Shown: positions 1 through 12,716 of the stretch, in pieces
How the letters are laid out: each line of letters opens with the position of its first letter
Position numbering within the stretch: the first letter of the stretch is position 1
Origin: Hymenopellis radicata
Taxonomy: Eukaryota; Basidiomycota; Agaricomycetes; Agaricales; Physalacriaceae
Length of the DNA stretch: 64,000 nt
NCBI GenBank assembly: GCA_015501595.1
Contig: JADNRX010000309.1
Span: forward strand, 1-64,000
Reading direction: 5' to 3'
Translations under genes and position numbers: made by a program
The notes under the pieces: model-generated
Database searches by the model: none
Told to the model about the DNA's origin: nothing
Seen by the model: the letters and a program-made list of their open reading frames with translations, nothing else

Positions 1-3000
1 ATGAACCAGAGACAATATGTGTTCCGTCGGGTGAAAATGCCACAGATGTAATCCAATTGGTATGTCCACGAAGTACTCTCACTGCATCCATTGTTGCATT
101 CCAGACTCGAACAGAATTATCAGTTAGCCCAGCCACAATTTGTGGATGCTCAACTCTTGGAGAAAAGGTAATAGATTGCACACGACTATACCCAGGTTTA
201 TGTTCTTCAAATGTTCCCCATCTCCACATCCCATAGAATGGCAGATTCATACGCAGACCCAGAGACAATTTGCTCACCACCAACAGAAACTGCGATAGAT
301 GTAACTTCTCTTGTGTGGCCTGTGAGCACTTCTATATTCTCTCCACTTCTCATATCCCAAATCTGAATACTAGAGCTGTCCTTCGAACCAGAGACAAGTT
401 GAAAACCATCAGGGAAGAAAGCAACAGCTGTGATAGACGAGTCGGAGCTGTAGCTCTTGAGATATTGGAGTTGCTTTCCTGTCCTGGAATCCCAGATAAT
501 CAAGGATCCAGAGTGTAAGCCAGTTATAATATGAGTACTGTCAGGAGAAAATGACAGACATGTTACTTCATCACTGATGTACTCCTCAGTCAACAACTTT
601 CCAGATGCCGTGTCCCAAATAAGAACACCAACACGCTTAGGACTTAGCCGAGACCTGTGGCAAAACATGCTAGTGTACCATCACTAGAGAGTGCTACATG
701 GGAGAAGTAATCGTAATGAGTAGAGTAATCAAACTCTTTGAGCTGTCGACCTGTCGTTGTATCCCATCTCTGAATAGTTTTGTCTAGAGATGCTGAAATG
801 ACCTGTTTGCCATCTAATGAAAATGCTACGCACTGGACTCTATCGGTGTGACCTTTGAGCTTTTCTGGTTGTTTATGTGCTATTACATTCCAAACATAAA
901 TGGCCCTAAAACTTCCACATACAATCCGAGTGCCATCATGGGAGAACATCACAGAGTTTTTATAGGAAATATGACCAGTGAGCTTGTTCAACAACAACTC
1001 TCCCTTTACAACATCCCAAATCTGAATTGAGCTATTATATAATCCTGAAACAATCTTCTGCCCATCAGGAGAAAATGCAACAGACGTAACAGCAGAGGTG
1101 AGGTTGAACTGCTTCAGTTCTTCACCAGTAGATGCATCCCAGATCCGTATTGAGTGATCAGCAGAACCAGACACAATCTGTGAACCACATAAGGAGCATG
1201 CAACAGACCAGACTGGCCCAGTATGACCAGTCAACTTCCTCACTTGTTGTTCCATTTTCACATCCCAGATTCGCACTGACCAGTCATCTGAGCTAGAAAC
1301 AACCTGTGTGTCATCATGTGAAAACACCACAGAAGTAATTATCTCGGTATGACCATTGAATTGTTTAAGCTGATGACCAACTTTTGGATCTCGAGCCCAT
1401 ATGCGCACAGACATGTCTAAGGAACCAGAGACAATATATTGAGTATCATGAGAAAAGGCTACAGCCTGAACCGATCTAGTGTGTCCCAATAGTTCTCCCA
1501 ACTGCTTTCCAGTTAATGCATCCCAAATACGAATGGACATATCCTGAGAAGCAGAAACAATGTATGCGCCATCATTAGAAAAGGATATAGATGTAATATT
1601 TCTAGTATGACCTACTAGCTCCTGCAGCAGTTCACCTGTGGTAGAATTCCAGATCTGGATATTAGAGAACGAGGTAGCAGAAGCAATCTTCAAGTCATCA
1701 GGTGAAAAGACAATGGCAGACAAAAAGATAACAAATTTTGTTGAGGTTGAAATGGTAAGGATTGATACAGTCTCAACAGGTGCAGGTAAGAATACAGGCA
1801 AGTGTTTAAAGTGAGGTTTCCATATTTTTGAGATTGGTGCTGAAGAGCTCCAGGTGCTGAGACAAGAGATATAGAGGTGGGGAGTTGATTGAGATGCAAA
1901 ACTTCCTGTAAATGATATGGCGAAGCTAACAGCATCAGCAATTAATGCAAATATATCACTTTCAGCTTTTTTTATTATGAATATCAGACAATATCAGCAA
2001 ATAATTGGAAAAGGAGCGAACCTTTGAGTTTCAGCCACCTATGAGCGTGTTGAAGGAGAGGAAAACAATGTGATTTAGATCCAATAAGATTCATTGCTTC
2101 CAGCCAAAATAAGAAAACATTTGTTAAGAAGGCCTTCAAATCATCATGTAAGGACAATCTGTCAGTATGCTCTGCTGCGAGCAAATGCTCAGCCCAATGG
2201 CAGGTTGTGTATTGGAGAACTGAGCTGATATTCATCTGAACAAGGTTATGAAGATTATTAACTTCACAATCTAGCATGGAAGAGGATGGAAGATGACAAA
2301 TGTTGAAGCGCAGCTCAGATCTCATGATTCGAAAGCAGTGATGAGCAAGTCGCGCATTAAAGACAGGCTTATCACAAAATACTTGAAGTTCTCGTAATTT
2401 CTCCTTTGCGGATGACAGAGAAGCTGAGAACTGTGATCTCTGAGCATCAAGTATGAATTCGGGGAATGAAGCGTGATAGCATGATACAAGACTCGATGAC
2501 ACATAGAGAACGGAGTGAAGTGAATCAATACATGTCTTTGTAGTGGCTTCATTCAAGCCAAGCAGTTGAGCAATCACAGGAATGGAAATGAGCTCCTGGG
2601 CGCACACAACAGCATGGAGAATATCGAGACGTCGATGAAGGAATTCTTCATCTTCCTCATCGAATGCTGCAGACAAGACCTGCTTGTAAAGCTGGTCAAG
2701 AAGCAAGGTACTGCCACTGGGACCCCCAGGCTTCAGTAGCTTCTGCAACTTTTCTCGTTGCTCATCATGGGATAGTGTATGGTGGGGAGGTGAGATGTAC
2801 CTAACAGCGGTAGCAGCCGAGATAAATAGTCCACCTGTTCGCCGTGAGAGTTGTGTGAACTCATCCGTGTCGCGCAGTTCCGGAAGCTTCTCGGCGAGAA
2901 ATTTGGCTATATCATCTTGTACGTCGTCTAATGGTACCTCGTGCAGACGATAAATCATGTCCGCCGGAAGTTGGAAGGAATGGCAGAGGTCAACGATTTT

Positions 3001-4738
3001 CGGCTCTGTGCGACTTGTGATCAGAAACTTGATTCCTGTCAAGTGCTTGTCCCCTACTACGCCAAATAGGGTCTTCAAGAACTCCACACCATTATCACTT
3101 TCATCGAGAGCATCAATGACGACCACCGGTGCAGGTAAACCATCCCGTTCACGAAGCGACGCGGACCATGGCGCGACAAGGAGGTTGTTGATCTGCACAT
3201 GGATCGGAGCTTCGCCGAGGGCAGAGTGTCCTTGAAGGATGGGTACAAGCTCACTGGCATACGAACAGAATAGTTCCGCGAGGTAACGACTAATCGTCGG
3301 TACAATGAGATGGGAGTCCTTGCTGTCGAGCTGGCGGGAGCAGAAGAAGGACACGAAGCGCTTGTTTTCGGTTTGCATACGCTCGCAAATGGTGTAAGCA
3401 ATGGTGGTTTTGCCTGTTCCGGCGAGACCAGTGAGCCAGAACACAGATGGGGCATCGGCATCGTCAGCTCGAGCCCAAGACATGATCTTGTCAAGGATCT
3501 CAACTCGAGTGCCCGCTGTACATGGACCGCGCGAAAGGGTGTCGGTCTTGATGGCGGCATGGAACAACGCATGACGCGAACGGGGTACTTTATGGAAGAC
3601 AACCTCCTAGAATGCGATCAGTATAAAACTACAGCATCTGAATAGAAACAAACCTTGAGAATATCTTGCACATTCCGCTCGATCTCTAGACCGACTTCAA
3701 GCTGCGATCGGAATCATGAGCAAACTGGTGCTTCCAGGTGAACACTTCACACACCTGGAACTCGTTCAACACGTCCTTTACCTGCTGGTATGCGGCAACA
3801 AGCTTCCCCTCATCAACAGAATTATCCGCTAGTCTCGCAACGAATACACGAGCTTGAAGGTCTTTGATGTTTTTGACGATATTCTTCAAATCACTGCAGA
3901 TCATCAGCAGCAGATCGGACCAAGTTAGCGTGCACATACCTCGCCAGTTTCTCCATTCTCTTGTGTGCGTCGTTCGTCGTGCTCATCGATTCCAACCTCC
4001 TTGCGACCAGCGATGCGAGGGCATCGATACTCTTGATCAGCCTCTCCATTTCTTCCTGATTAGCAGCAGTTTTCTACATAAACAGTAAGATGACCAAGCG
4101 AGACTTGGGAAGTGACAAGCACACCTGGTAGGCATCAACGCAGGCAAGAAACCCGCCAACAGCGGACTTTAGTGGTACAAATACGTCCGAAGCCTCTTTC
4201 ACAACCTTCAAGACCTCCTGCAGTCCATGTAGTGAGGTTGACAGTAACCCTGTAGACAGGTTCAGATATGTTTGCATATCACAACAATTGTACTAGCCTG
4301 AAGCCGTAGTCTTGGCCACATTAGAAGGATTTTCGCTATCCGCGGGGTGGCCATAGCAGCGCTACCTTCAGTGTCGCTGGTGGTAACACCGCTAGGATGC
4401 GGAGCAGGGGACGCAGTTGCAGGAACAAGTTCACTGTTCACGGAGACAATCCTAACAGCAGCACTACTCGCAGTGTCGCTAGTGGTAACACTGGTAGGAT
4501 CCGCAGCCTGCCACACGTTGGTAGGAAGTTCGCTGTTTGCAGAGTCGTTGCTTGATACAGCGGTGCTGGTTACGACGCTGATAGGAACTGGAGCCTGGGA
4601 CGCCTCGGGAGGACGGTCTTGGTTTGCGGAGTCGAGACTCCCTAATCCGGTGGCGCTGAGTTCAGTGTCGCCAGTGTTGCGCTTTTTCTTGCGGTGAACC
4701 GCACGCAGGAATCGTTTTGGCCAGCATTGAGAGGGCAT
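1..4738 (-). pseudogene. NACHT-WD40 NLR-like gene, copy 1 (3' end outside window, WD40 part frameshifted)
   Basis: This is a STAND/NLR-type signalling ATPase read right to left. In order: a Ser/Thr/Ala-rich N-terminal stretch beginning MPSQCWPKRF (start at 4738), a helical domain over exons at about 4240-3700, the NACHT domain with Walker A GLAGTGKTT (3403-3429) and Walker B VVVIDALDE, a helical region, then WD40 blades from about 1750 down to base 1. The NACHT exon (3567-1984) is fully open. Introns are about 50 bases with GT..AG borders. Against copy 2, single-base deletions break the frame near 635 and near 208, so the likely product stops after about eight blades (ATGLG, then stop at 644). 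The 3' end lies beyond the window. The family (fungal NACHT-WD40, as in HNWD proteins) senses non-self through WD40 repeats; a role here is inferred. A truncated but active protein or sequencing error cannot be excluded. Confidence 0.85.
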
Positions 4739-6600
4739 GTCGTGGTATCAGACAAAGGGCTGTGAAACACGAATTCCAGGAACCGTAAGACTTCCGCAAC
4801 GTGTGGCTGCGTGCTGGCTGTCATAATGAACGAAGACCTCGGATCGACACAAATAGCCCGTGGGAGAGGGCTTCCGAGAGGACTCGGAGTACGGCCAGTG
4901 TTTAGGCGGACAGTTCGCGACGACGAGACGAGCCATTGCACAAAAGGATAGTGGACTTTGAAATGTCTTTTCTCAGGCGAGGGGGATGTACAGATTGAAT
5001 GCGTAGTAAGTGAAGTCGGATGGGAACGTATCTCCGGCTAAGGTAGCTCCAAATCGCTTATTCATCTCGCACGTTCACAATACCGCCCCCGCGCTGGTTA
5101 ACAAGACACCGGACCAGTCGTCGGTCAAGGTATGAACGTTCCGCGCGCGCTGCAGATGTGCTACGTCCCAGCCCAAGGGCGTAGTACATCAGGGAACGTT
5201 TCGTAATCCATGTCCAAGTAGGATGAAGAGCATGTAGTCGGCCGATCGAGAACTGCTGCATGACGGTCTAAGTGGGGAACCGCAGATTGTACCGAAATCG
5301 GCCAGCAAGAAGCTGGATTGGACCGCCTGCTGAGAAGCGAGGAGGTAGAGGATATTCAACCCCAGCGTGTCGGATCGTCTCCTGGACAATACTGTTATCA
5401 ATTAACATTGACTTAAATAACCCGATAAGATGGTATACTTACCGTCTCCTGTATATGCATTTTGGGCGCATTGCCCCATCCGCCTTACAAGACGTGTGGA
5501 AGGTGGGCTTCGTCGGAGCCTGTTATTATGTTTTGCTTCGACGAAGTCTCCTTGAGCTGGCGACGCGTCGATTCCGGTCGCAGTGGCCGAAGTTAACTAG
5601 TTGCAGGTCACCGTGCCAGCGCGGCGGAAATTGTGGTATTCGCTCTGAGTGAACTTGCTTCACTGATAGCTCTAATCCTTGAAGTCGATTCATTATAATA
5701 TGACCGCTTGTGTCGGATTCTCTAGAAGGTCTGTGCATTAGAGTCGACGACAAACGAGAAATCATCAAGATACACACCTGGGGATATGGATAGACGCCAG
5801 AAAAGCGTAGAGTTGCCAGCATAGTTTACTGACCAACACTCTTTGGTAACAACAATCGTACGCCAGGGTATTACCGATTCTGTGGGTCTGACTCTTTCCA
5901 TTGTGGCATAGGTTTCGAGAACGATACGTACTTTGCGATGATTACTTACCTCTCTGAAAAGACTGGGGGAAGAACTGGAGATAAAACAGCCCAGACGACG
6001 CGTACTAGCGGGAGGATATCCTTGCTTGTGGGTATCGATAGAGCTCCGAAGGCTTGGGCATCAATTTACGGATACATCCCAAGGAGCCGCGCTCTGCGAA
6101 TCCAAAGCGGCTGGTTTTGGCGCTCGAACTTGAAAGCATCGGACGACTTGCGCAGAAATCTACGAGGATGAACTAGGGGGGGGTTTCGGAAAATAATTGT
6201 CGTGGGAGTTCGATAGTCCTCGGCACTGCAGTCTGGTCCTCTGCGTTCTCGAACTTGACATATAGTTTACAGCCCTAGCCTGACGACTGTGGTGGAGGCA
6301 GCCAAGGAACGTCAGAAGAAACGAAACAACAAACGGCCCGTGTTATACACGGCGCAAAACCGCCAGCCAGAGAAAAATGTGCTGTAGAGTGAAGGAGGAA
6401 AGAATCCGAAAGATGAATGCACCAAGAAAGGAAATGGCGCGCCGATCATCTTCCTCCGACCATGACCATGACCTGGACCACAACGACTGCAAGCGTCTAC
6501 TCACTACATCGAAGAGCTTGAAGACTGCGAATGGCAACGCTGCCACGGCCATCGAAATCATCTAATGCCTCCTTGCTTTGCCTTCAATTCGACGGCGGTA
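4739..6600. other. Region upstream of NLR copy 1 without a convincing gene
   Basis: The first 60 bases left of the copy 1 start codon resemble the region just upstream of copy 3 (near 25200-25240), so the two genes share a short piece of promoter. The remainder has only short overlapping reading frames on both strands with no domain, no consistent splice sites and no strong match to other parts of the window. I see no supportable gene. Confidence 0.5.
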
Positions 6601-9025
6601 TAAATGGTTCGACTGCCGGATAGAGCAGCTTGAACCAGCATCCATACGTTTACGGTTACCACCAGGACGGACACCCTCCAGGAGCATGCACAGCGAAGAG
6701 TAAGCCGTCTTTGGAAAACGCCAGTTCGCCATTCACAGCGCATCCCGCAGCCTCCTCGTCGTCGTCACGACTTTCCACTTCGTGCGGTCGATGTGCAAAA
6801 TTGATGCGGTCCTCAGCACGACGCCCAAGCTCATTGAGCCCGCCGGTCCGCACCAGGGCCATTCGTGTTCACGCGCGTCCCATTCCCATTCCCAACCCAC
6901 CTCATCCAGAGATTATCTCTTCATCGTCCCACTCTTTTGCCTCTGTCGCTATGACCTAGCTCCTGCGTACCCTCGGTCCCGCCAGAGCTCGTCTCAGTCA
7001 CCTGCGGACCCCACCGGTGTCTCCCAGAGCCGACAAGAATTCCAGACTGTGATTCTCCGTCCAACGAGACACTCTCGCTCCTTACCGGAAAACAAAAACA
7101 CACCAATCACACATCCTTTGACGCCAATCTACCCCAAGCACCTTGAACGATTGCGAGGATGCCAACAAGATCGCTGCATGTTTTTCAAGGCAAGGCCGAG
7201 TTCTCTGTCGAGGCCGGCGATGAGCTCGAGGATGTTGCGGATGGAGAATTGGTGAAGGATGCGTCCTCCTGCCTATTCCACGGTGAGCCTTTTTAACTGC
7301 AGTCTTGGTATCTCTCATGATCAGTTCACTTCCAGATTCTCTTGGCGCCGGCCTGAACGCGAGGCATTTCCAGCTTCGTGACTAGTGGCGCCGGAGGATG
7401 GGTGCTCCCAGCATGTCCTTGAGCTCCTCCCGGCCCACGTTGAATAGGGCGAACGACTCGCCCGCGAACACAGAGTGACTTTGGAGAAGGTTCGTCGCAG
7501 TCTACATGCAGGATTAATGTTTGCTCATTTAAACGCGTTCTCAACGATGCTATTATACAGAGGCAGGACGAGTACATGCGGAACTACGGCAACTTTCCTG
7601 AATTCACGACGTCGCAGCACCAGCCACCACAGTCGAACCCGCCACTCGCGGAATCAATACCACAACGGCCCCAAAGCAACACGCGTATCCGACACCGTCG
7701 TAGTCGTACCCGACTCCTGCCAAAGTTGAACATTGAATATCGCTGGTTCCTCAGTCGGCCGGTCAACAGGCGGCGAAGCAGACATCAAAGTACTCGTGTG
7801 CAAGCCAGCAGGCCAAGCATAGAGACGCCGTTTTGCAATCTGCTCGACAGGCTTCCTCGACCATCACCACCAGTGCCACGAGTTATGCGCCACAAAGCGC
7901 GTATTCCGCGCAATGGCGTCTCTGAACAGCAGCAGAGGACGGAGACTGTTATGGATGGTGTGAGATCGGCGGCGGCGTCTACAAAGTACTCGAGTAAGAA
8001 GACGCATCAAGACGCGGTTCTGGATAGCGCACGCGCTGCCGCAGCGCCTACGCAGCCTGGTTCCTCCCATACGATTGTACAGTCGTTGTCTGGAGACTCG
8101 CGGGAAGATCGGCGTCGCGCTCAAGAGGGAGATTACAGAGAAGAAACGAAGGGAGAAACGACAGGCCGCTCCTTTGGCTAGTCATGGATCCATGCCCTCG
8201 ATTTTAAATCAAAGCACACCGTCCGCGCCTCCTCTTACGCCACTACTGCACAGTCCATACCCACAATATACAATATAACTGCGTTTGATACCACCATCAC
8301 AGTCTCAGTCGCAGGCATTGATGCCTATCAACAACGACATACGGGTCTCAGACGCAGCTGGGGCCTCAACTCTCAGACTACGTTCTTGACAATACGGTGG
8401 ATCCTCTCAGTACACAAGAACCTCCGGTCTTTTGCACAGGAATTTCTGCATCGTCTGCTACTTCTTCTGTCCTGACTCACCGCACGCCTTCACAGATACC
8501 GCCGCGGTTTCAGCTTCCGCTCATGCCGCCATTGTCACGTTTACTGAACGGACGCCCTCCGGAGAGTAATCGAGACATGTTGCGTCCGATAACGGACAAC
8601 GGAGCCCTTACACTCAGCGCTCCCGCCACCCGACCACATATTTAGCGCCGACTCGGGACGGGGATGCCTATTTCCGACTTCTCATCAGACTATAGTTAGA
8701 ATTGTCGCAATGCGCCACATTCTAGTAGATGGCTGTGCAACACGTGACCACTGAATTCTATCCACATCATGATCGTCACCGTGTCGCGTCGCGTTGTACC
8801 CATTTCAGGAACCAACATTGATGCCCGCCGCGATTAGTACCGGCTTGCTTAGGTCCTACTCGCCCTCCTAGCCAAGCCAAAGCTCTCCTTGCTGCTGTAA
8901 ACAAGGAGCTCGACACCTTGACGCGTAGATTCGATGAGCACACGGAAAAATCTGACCAGAAAATCAAAGTTCTGAGAGCTATGTACGACGAACAGAAGGC
9001 CTACATCAAGGAGCATGGACTCTAA
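6600..9025 (+). pseudogene. Decayed gene of unknown function, copy A of an inverted pair
   Basis: Frames shift repeatedly and no single reading frame spans the region, but pieces are clearly related to the minus-strand region 31640-33270. Shared pieces include a LEK segment followed by an intron-like stretch at 7475-7550, a DAIIQRQ stretch near 7560, a Gln/Pro/Ser-rich middle, an SSKKTHQDAVLDSARAAA-like segment near 7990-8040, and a segment LNGRPPE...DMLRPI near 8550-8600. A stretch at 7155-7250 (HVFQGKAEF...VEAGDELEDV) resembles the start of an SH3 domain, which is a weak call. The 3' end codes for a coiled-coil-like segment ending in IKEHGL and a stop near 9022. Near 6775-6850 is a segment (HFVRSMCKI...TTPKLIEP) that also occurs in altered form at 12062-12130. 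Function is unknown. Confidence 0.5.
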
Positions 9026-9455
9026 ACAAAAGGAACCTATCGCGCTTGCGCTGCTCCTTCGCCCTCTCCTCATCACGCAGCCGATGCAGGCGTATGTTTC
9101 GCTGCTCTTGGAGTATGAATCCAGCAGGCGCATATCGAGCAGTAACATAGTTTCAAAACCTAGGATAATCAAAACATGAGGTGCAACAACAAGCACCTTG
9201 CTCATGGCATGCAGAGAAGAATGAGGGAGCACTCAAACGGCGACACGACACGAGTGCATAGAGTCAGACCCGACTGATCAAGGCAGCCGACTCACGTGCT
9301 TGAGGATGGAATGTGCGTGGAATGTGGCCAGAATGAGAATGCTACCCGAATCTGGTGTCGCATTGCGATCAGATTAGAATCCTAAAATCTGCCATTTTAC
9401 GCAGTTTTAAACATTGACTATCGCATATCGCTCTCTCAACGTCGGGCGCATGTTT
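9026..9455. other. Intergenic, nothing recognised
   Basis: AT-richer spacer between the 3' ends of the decayed plus-strand gene and the minus-strand metacaspase gene. It probably holds the 3' untranslated region of the latter. Confidence 0.4.
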
Positions 9456-11095
9456 TCACGGGTTCCAGGTGATTTTCTCCAGATTCTGAGACAGCAGTCA
9501 GCACGCACTCAAGATGGTAAGTCGCATTGAGACGTACTAATGGCTGATGGCTCGATAACTGCGGATCCTGAAAATTATTCACTTCAGTCTGCACTCCTGG
9601 CTTCTCGCCGCCCCGCCGCCAGTACTCCTGCATGGCCTTTTTGTACTTCTTCGCCTCATCATGCACATCTATAGCAGACTTGTGGCGCTCGTGGCTGACA
9701 CAGAGCATGAGGTCCTTCAGCGAGGGGTTCGGGTTTTCTCCTATGCGAAAGTTAGTGCTAGGGCATAGCCACAAAATTCAAACGCACTGAGAATCTTGAC
9801 TAGCGCGGTGGTCATTGATTTCCCACGCTCCTCCCATAATATCTGGCTGTCTTTACACGCACTGAGAGATATCACTTGTGCCATTTCGTGCTCAGAGCCA
9901 TCCGGCCTGCACCAGCCGTCACACGGAAACATTGCGATGGGGCTTTCGCATAGCTCTATAGGAAACCTCGGCGTCACCGCCGTCGACGGCTCATATGCTG
10001 CCTTAACAGTGAGTTTGCGAGTCTGTACACGCTGCCGACCCTCGCCATGTTGGATAGAGCTTTTTCGTATCTTGACCATAGAGTCACTGACAGTGACGCG
10101 CTTCGTTTGATAAACGCCACGGGTGCTGACAAAAGGGCGGTCGTGGCCTTGCTCAAGAGCGTTTTTCCGGACGTTGGGGGCCCAGAGGGAGTCGGACCTG
10201 CGTCGACCCTTCGACACATATGGAACGTAGACGCGGTTGCAGCGAAAATGGTCGAGGTCTACCAGTACAACATTAGTGGAGGTTTCAGGAAGGAAAGAAG
10301 TAGTATACCCAGCAGTGAGGCTGAATGGGACGAATCAAAGATTGCGATAAGCTGAGACCCTGCTGGAAGCGAGTCTACGAGACGTACTCTCAACTCCTTC
10401 ACAAGGTCGTGAAATAAAAATATGAACTAGAGAAGATTAACGCACCCTGTCGCGAATCATGAGTTTCTCGTCGTCCTTATCTTTTCCCATGGCATCCATC
10501 GGCAGAAGACCTGCGCCGTTATCAATAGGCGCCTGCGAAGTGAACGGTGTGATACTGACATTCGTCCATTCCGTCCTCTTTGGTCACGGTGTAATCCTCA
10601 TTACATCTCTGTTCGGCATGACCGGAGTCTGCAACGCCGTTAGTTGGACAGACGTGTAAATAACATGGCGACATACAATGGAAGAAGAAGTGATCGCCGG
10701 GCTTCGCGTCGCGCACGAGGTTGTCGATCTCTCGCAACTGAATGTGATGAGCAAGAGTATGAGGGCGCGGCAAGGCGGGACATACAATATTCTCGCGCGT
10801 AGGCTGCAAACGCGGCTCTCCGCCATCGTCTATCAGTGTCACGATGTCATCAGGGGAGTAGTGGTATTCCTCTGGGCTGGATGTCAGTCAACAGCGCGGG
10901 AGGAAACATTGAGAACTCACTTGTAACGAGATCCTTCATCTGCAATACATCCACATGAGAGCCCCATAGTTGGACAGACTCAGCATAATTGATACCGATG
11001 AGAAGCGCCCTTCTCTTGGGTCTCGGCTCAGTAACGAGCGGCGGGGCATACGGCCCCCGAGGTCCACGATGCTCGTTGAAGTTGATGATCTCCAT
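9456..11095 (-). CDS. Metacaspase-like protein (caspase domain) with Ser in place of the catalytic Cys
   Basis: A caspase-fold (peptidase C14, type I metacaspase-like) protein without a long Pro/Gln-rich prodomain. It begins MEIINFNEHRG, then RRALLIGINY (first beta strand), EEYHYSPDDIVTLIDD, ENI-LREIDNLVRDAKPGDHFFFHYSGH (His codon 10618-10620), DGMDECLLPMDA, RLVDSLPAGSQLIAIFDSSHS and a second subdomain with VISLSACKDSQ. The coding sequence can be joined through about eight short GT..AG introns, each keeping the frame, to a C terminus HQPLNLEKITWNP with the stop at 9456-9458. In active family members the motif is DSCHS; here codon 10328-10330 is TCC, giving DSSHS. The gene is otherwise intact, so it is either a pseudoenzyme or uses serine. 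Metacaspases cleave after Arg/Lys and take part in fungal cell death and proteostasis. It lies between two NLR-like copies. Confidence 0.85.
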
Positions 11096-11406
11096 CGTTG
11101 CAAGAGGTCAAAGCTGGGGATGGATAGCGCTTATATATAAAATCTAGAAGGCACTGGTGAGGAAGGCTGTGTCGCGTTAGAACGGTAATGCAGTGCCTAC
11201 CTTCAAGGGTCGCGAACCGCGAAAGTAACGAAAAGTGTGAAAAGGTGAACAAATAGAATACGATGAAGACGGAAGATGAAGAGAAATGAAGGTGAAGGTC
11301 GAAGAGAAAGAGAGACCTGCGACCCTGACAGTGCCAACGGCAAACACGAATTGGCGCTTGTTGGCGCTTATCTGTCATTCCCGCATTATTATCGTGAAAT
11401 CGGCAC

Positions 11407-11985
11407 TTCACAAGTCACTTGAGAAACGGCCCAGAATGCAGATGATGGACGTTAGAATGTGGCGAAGCACATGGTTGATCGGCCAATGCTGTTGCCTGCC
11501 CTTTTTCCTCTCTCTCCCACGACATCGACGGCGACGGAAGCATTTTTTGCAGCTCGTACAGCGACGAGGAATAGGAGCGTCCACAGATACGATCGAGCGC
11601 GGAGGTGGACTTGCTTTTCTCGGGAGATTGACTCTAATTTTTAGTGCTAGATCGGATTAGTATTTAGCGACCACCACGACGAGTATAGCACCGACGACGG
11701 CTCCGACAACCTCTACGACCTCGTGCACACCCCCAAAATTCATCAACAACGACGTGCAGCAGGGCAACGCGCGATGACGGGCAATACGCCGGACACCTGG
11801 ACTTGAACTTGCTCCCGAGCCGTCCTGCTCGATTACTTTCAGGAATTGAATGTACACAGGAACAGTTGAGATTAAACTTTACTTGAACGTTCTTCACTAA
11901 TTTGACAGACTGTCACGGTCTGAACCATACACTGCGCCGGTCGAAATGTCGGTGCGCGCGCTGGACCCCAACTTTGATCCTGAGC
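11407..11985 (+). repeat. Direct duplicate of the FGGY gene 5' region (left copy)
   Basis: This stretch matches 17968-18612 almost base for base in long blocks, for example ACTTGAGAAACGGCCCAGAA near 11418 and 17970, and CTGAACCATACACTGCGCCG near 11920 and 18558. It covers the promoter, the first exon and the start of the second exon of the FGGY gene. Indels break the reading frame, and after about 11985 the similarity stops, so this copy cannot make the protein. Together with the right copy it brackets NLR copy 2. Confidence 0.85.
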
Positions 11986-12716
11986 GGATTCTTGCAATAA
12001 TGTTTCACCTTTCCCCAATCATCATTGATTCATCAACGACCTCCCGCCCTCCCAGCACACCCACCTAGTGCGGTCGACGTGGAAGATCCTGGCAGTACTT
12101 GACACGACCCCCCAAGCTTGTCGAGCCTACCCATCCTGTCCGCTACAATCCCAGAAAACTCGCTCTGACTCTGGCGGCCCATCCCACCCATCCTAACCGC
12201 CTATTAGTGCTCACCCTCGCTGATGCGCCGTCTCACTCCCATTCCCGGACCATTTTGTCCACATTCCCGCTCGCATTCCAATTTCGCAGCGGACCAGCCG
12301 CCTCTCTCGCCGTTGACCCACGCACACCCGCCCTCGAATGCATGTCCAAGCTCGCGCGTACGCTCGGCGAGACCATCCGACCCCACCTTGTCTCTATACC
12401 TACGAAGCGGAAAAATATCCCATTACGGTACTGCCACCTCTGTTGTTAATAACTTTAATATCTATGATAACCGTGCTAGCTTAGTGGATTTGAATATTTG
12501 AGAGTGAACATACCAAACTTGAGGCACATTGTCTTGAATGCTTAGACCGCAATCTGTAGTACAGGATCGTTCTTACAGGAAGTGTGGTGTGTTATTTGAT
12601 AGGCTAGGGCATTCAGTGCCAGACTACAAGGTAAATATGCTCTCAATCATTTAAAAAGGGGCATGGTATACTTTCGTGATGTATAGATGTACCTACTACA
12701 GAGTTGAACACAAAGA
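11986..12716 (+). pseudogene. Relic sequence with a fragment shared with 6740-6860, then spacer
   Basis: At 12062-12130 translation gives HLVRSTWKILAVLDTT and, after a one-base frame change, PKLVEPTHP. This matches the fragment near 6775-6850 and suggests the 5' part of an unidentified gene. A Pro/Ser-rich frame continues to about 12449 but has no recognisable domain. From 12450 to 12716 I see only AT-rich spacer, which probably contains the 3' untranslated region of NLR copy 2. Confidence 0.35.

Noticed and set aside
5272..6171. Plus- and minus-strand frames of 60-126 codons upstream of NLR copy 1
   Set aside because: Arg/Ser-rich frames overlapping each other on both strands. No domain and no phase-consistent splicing.
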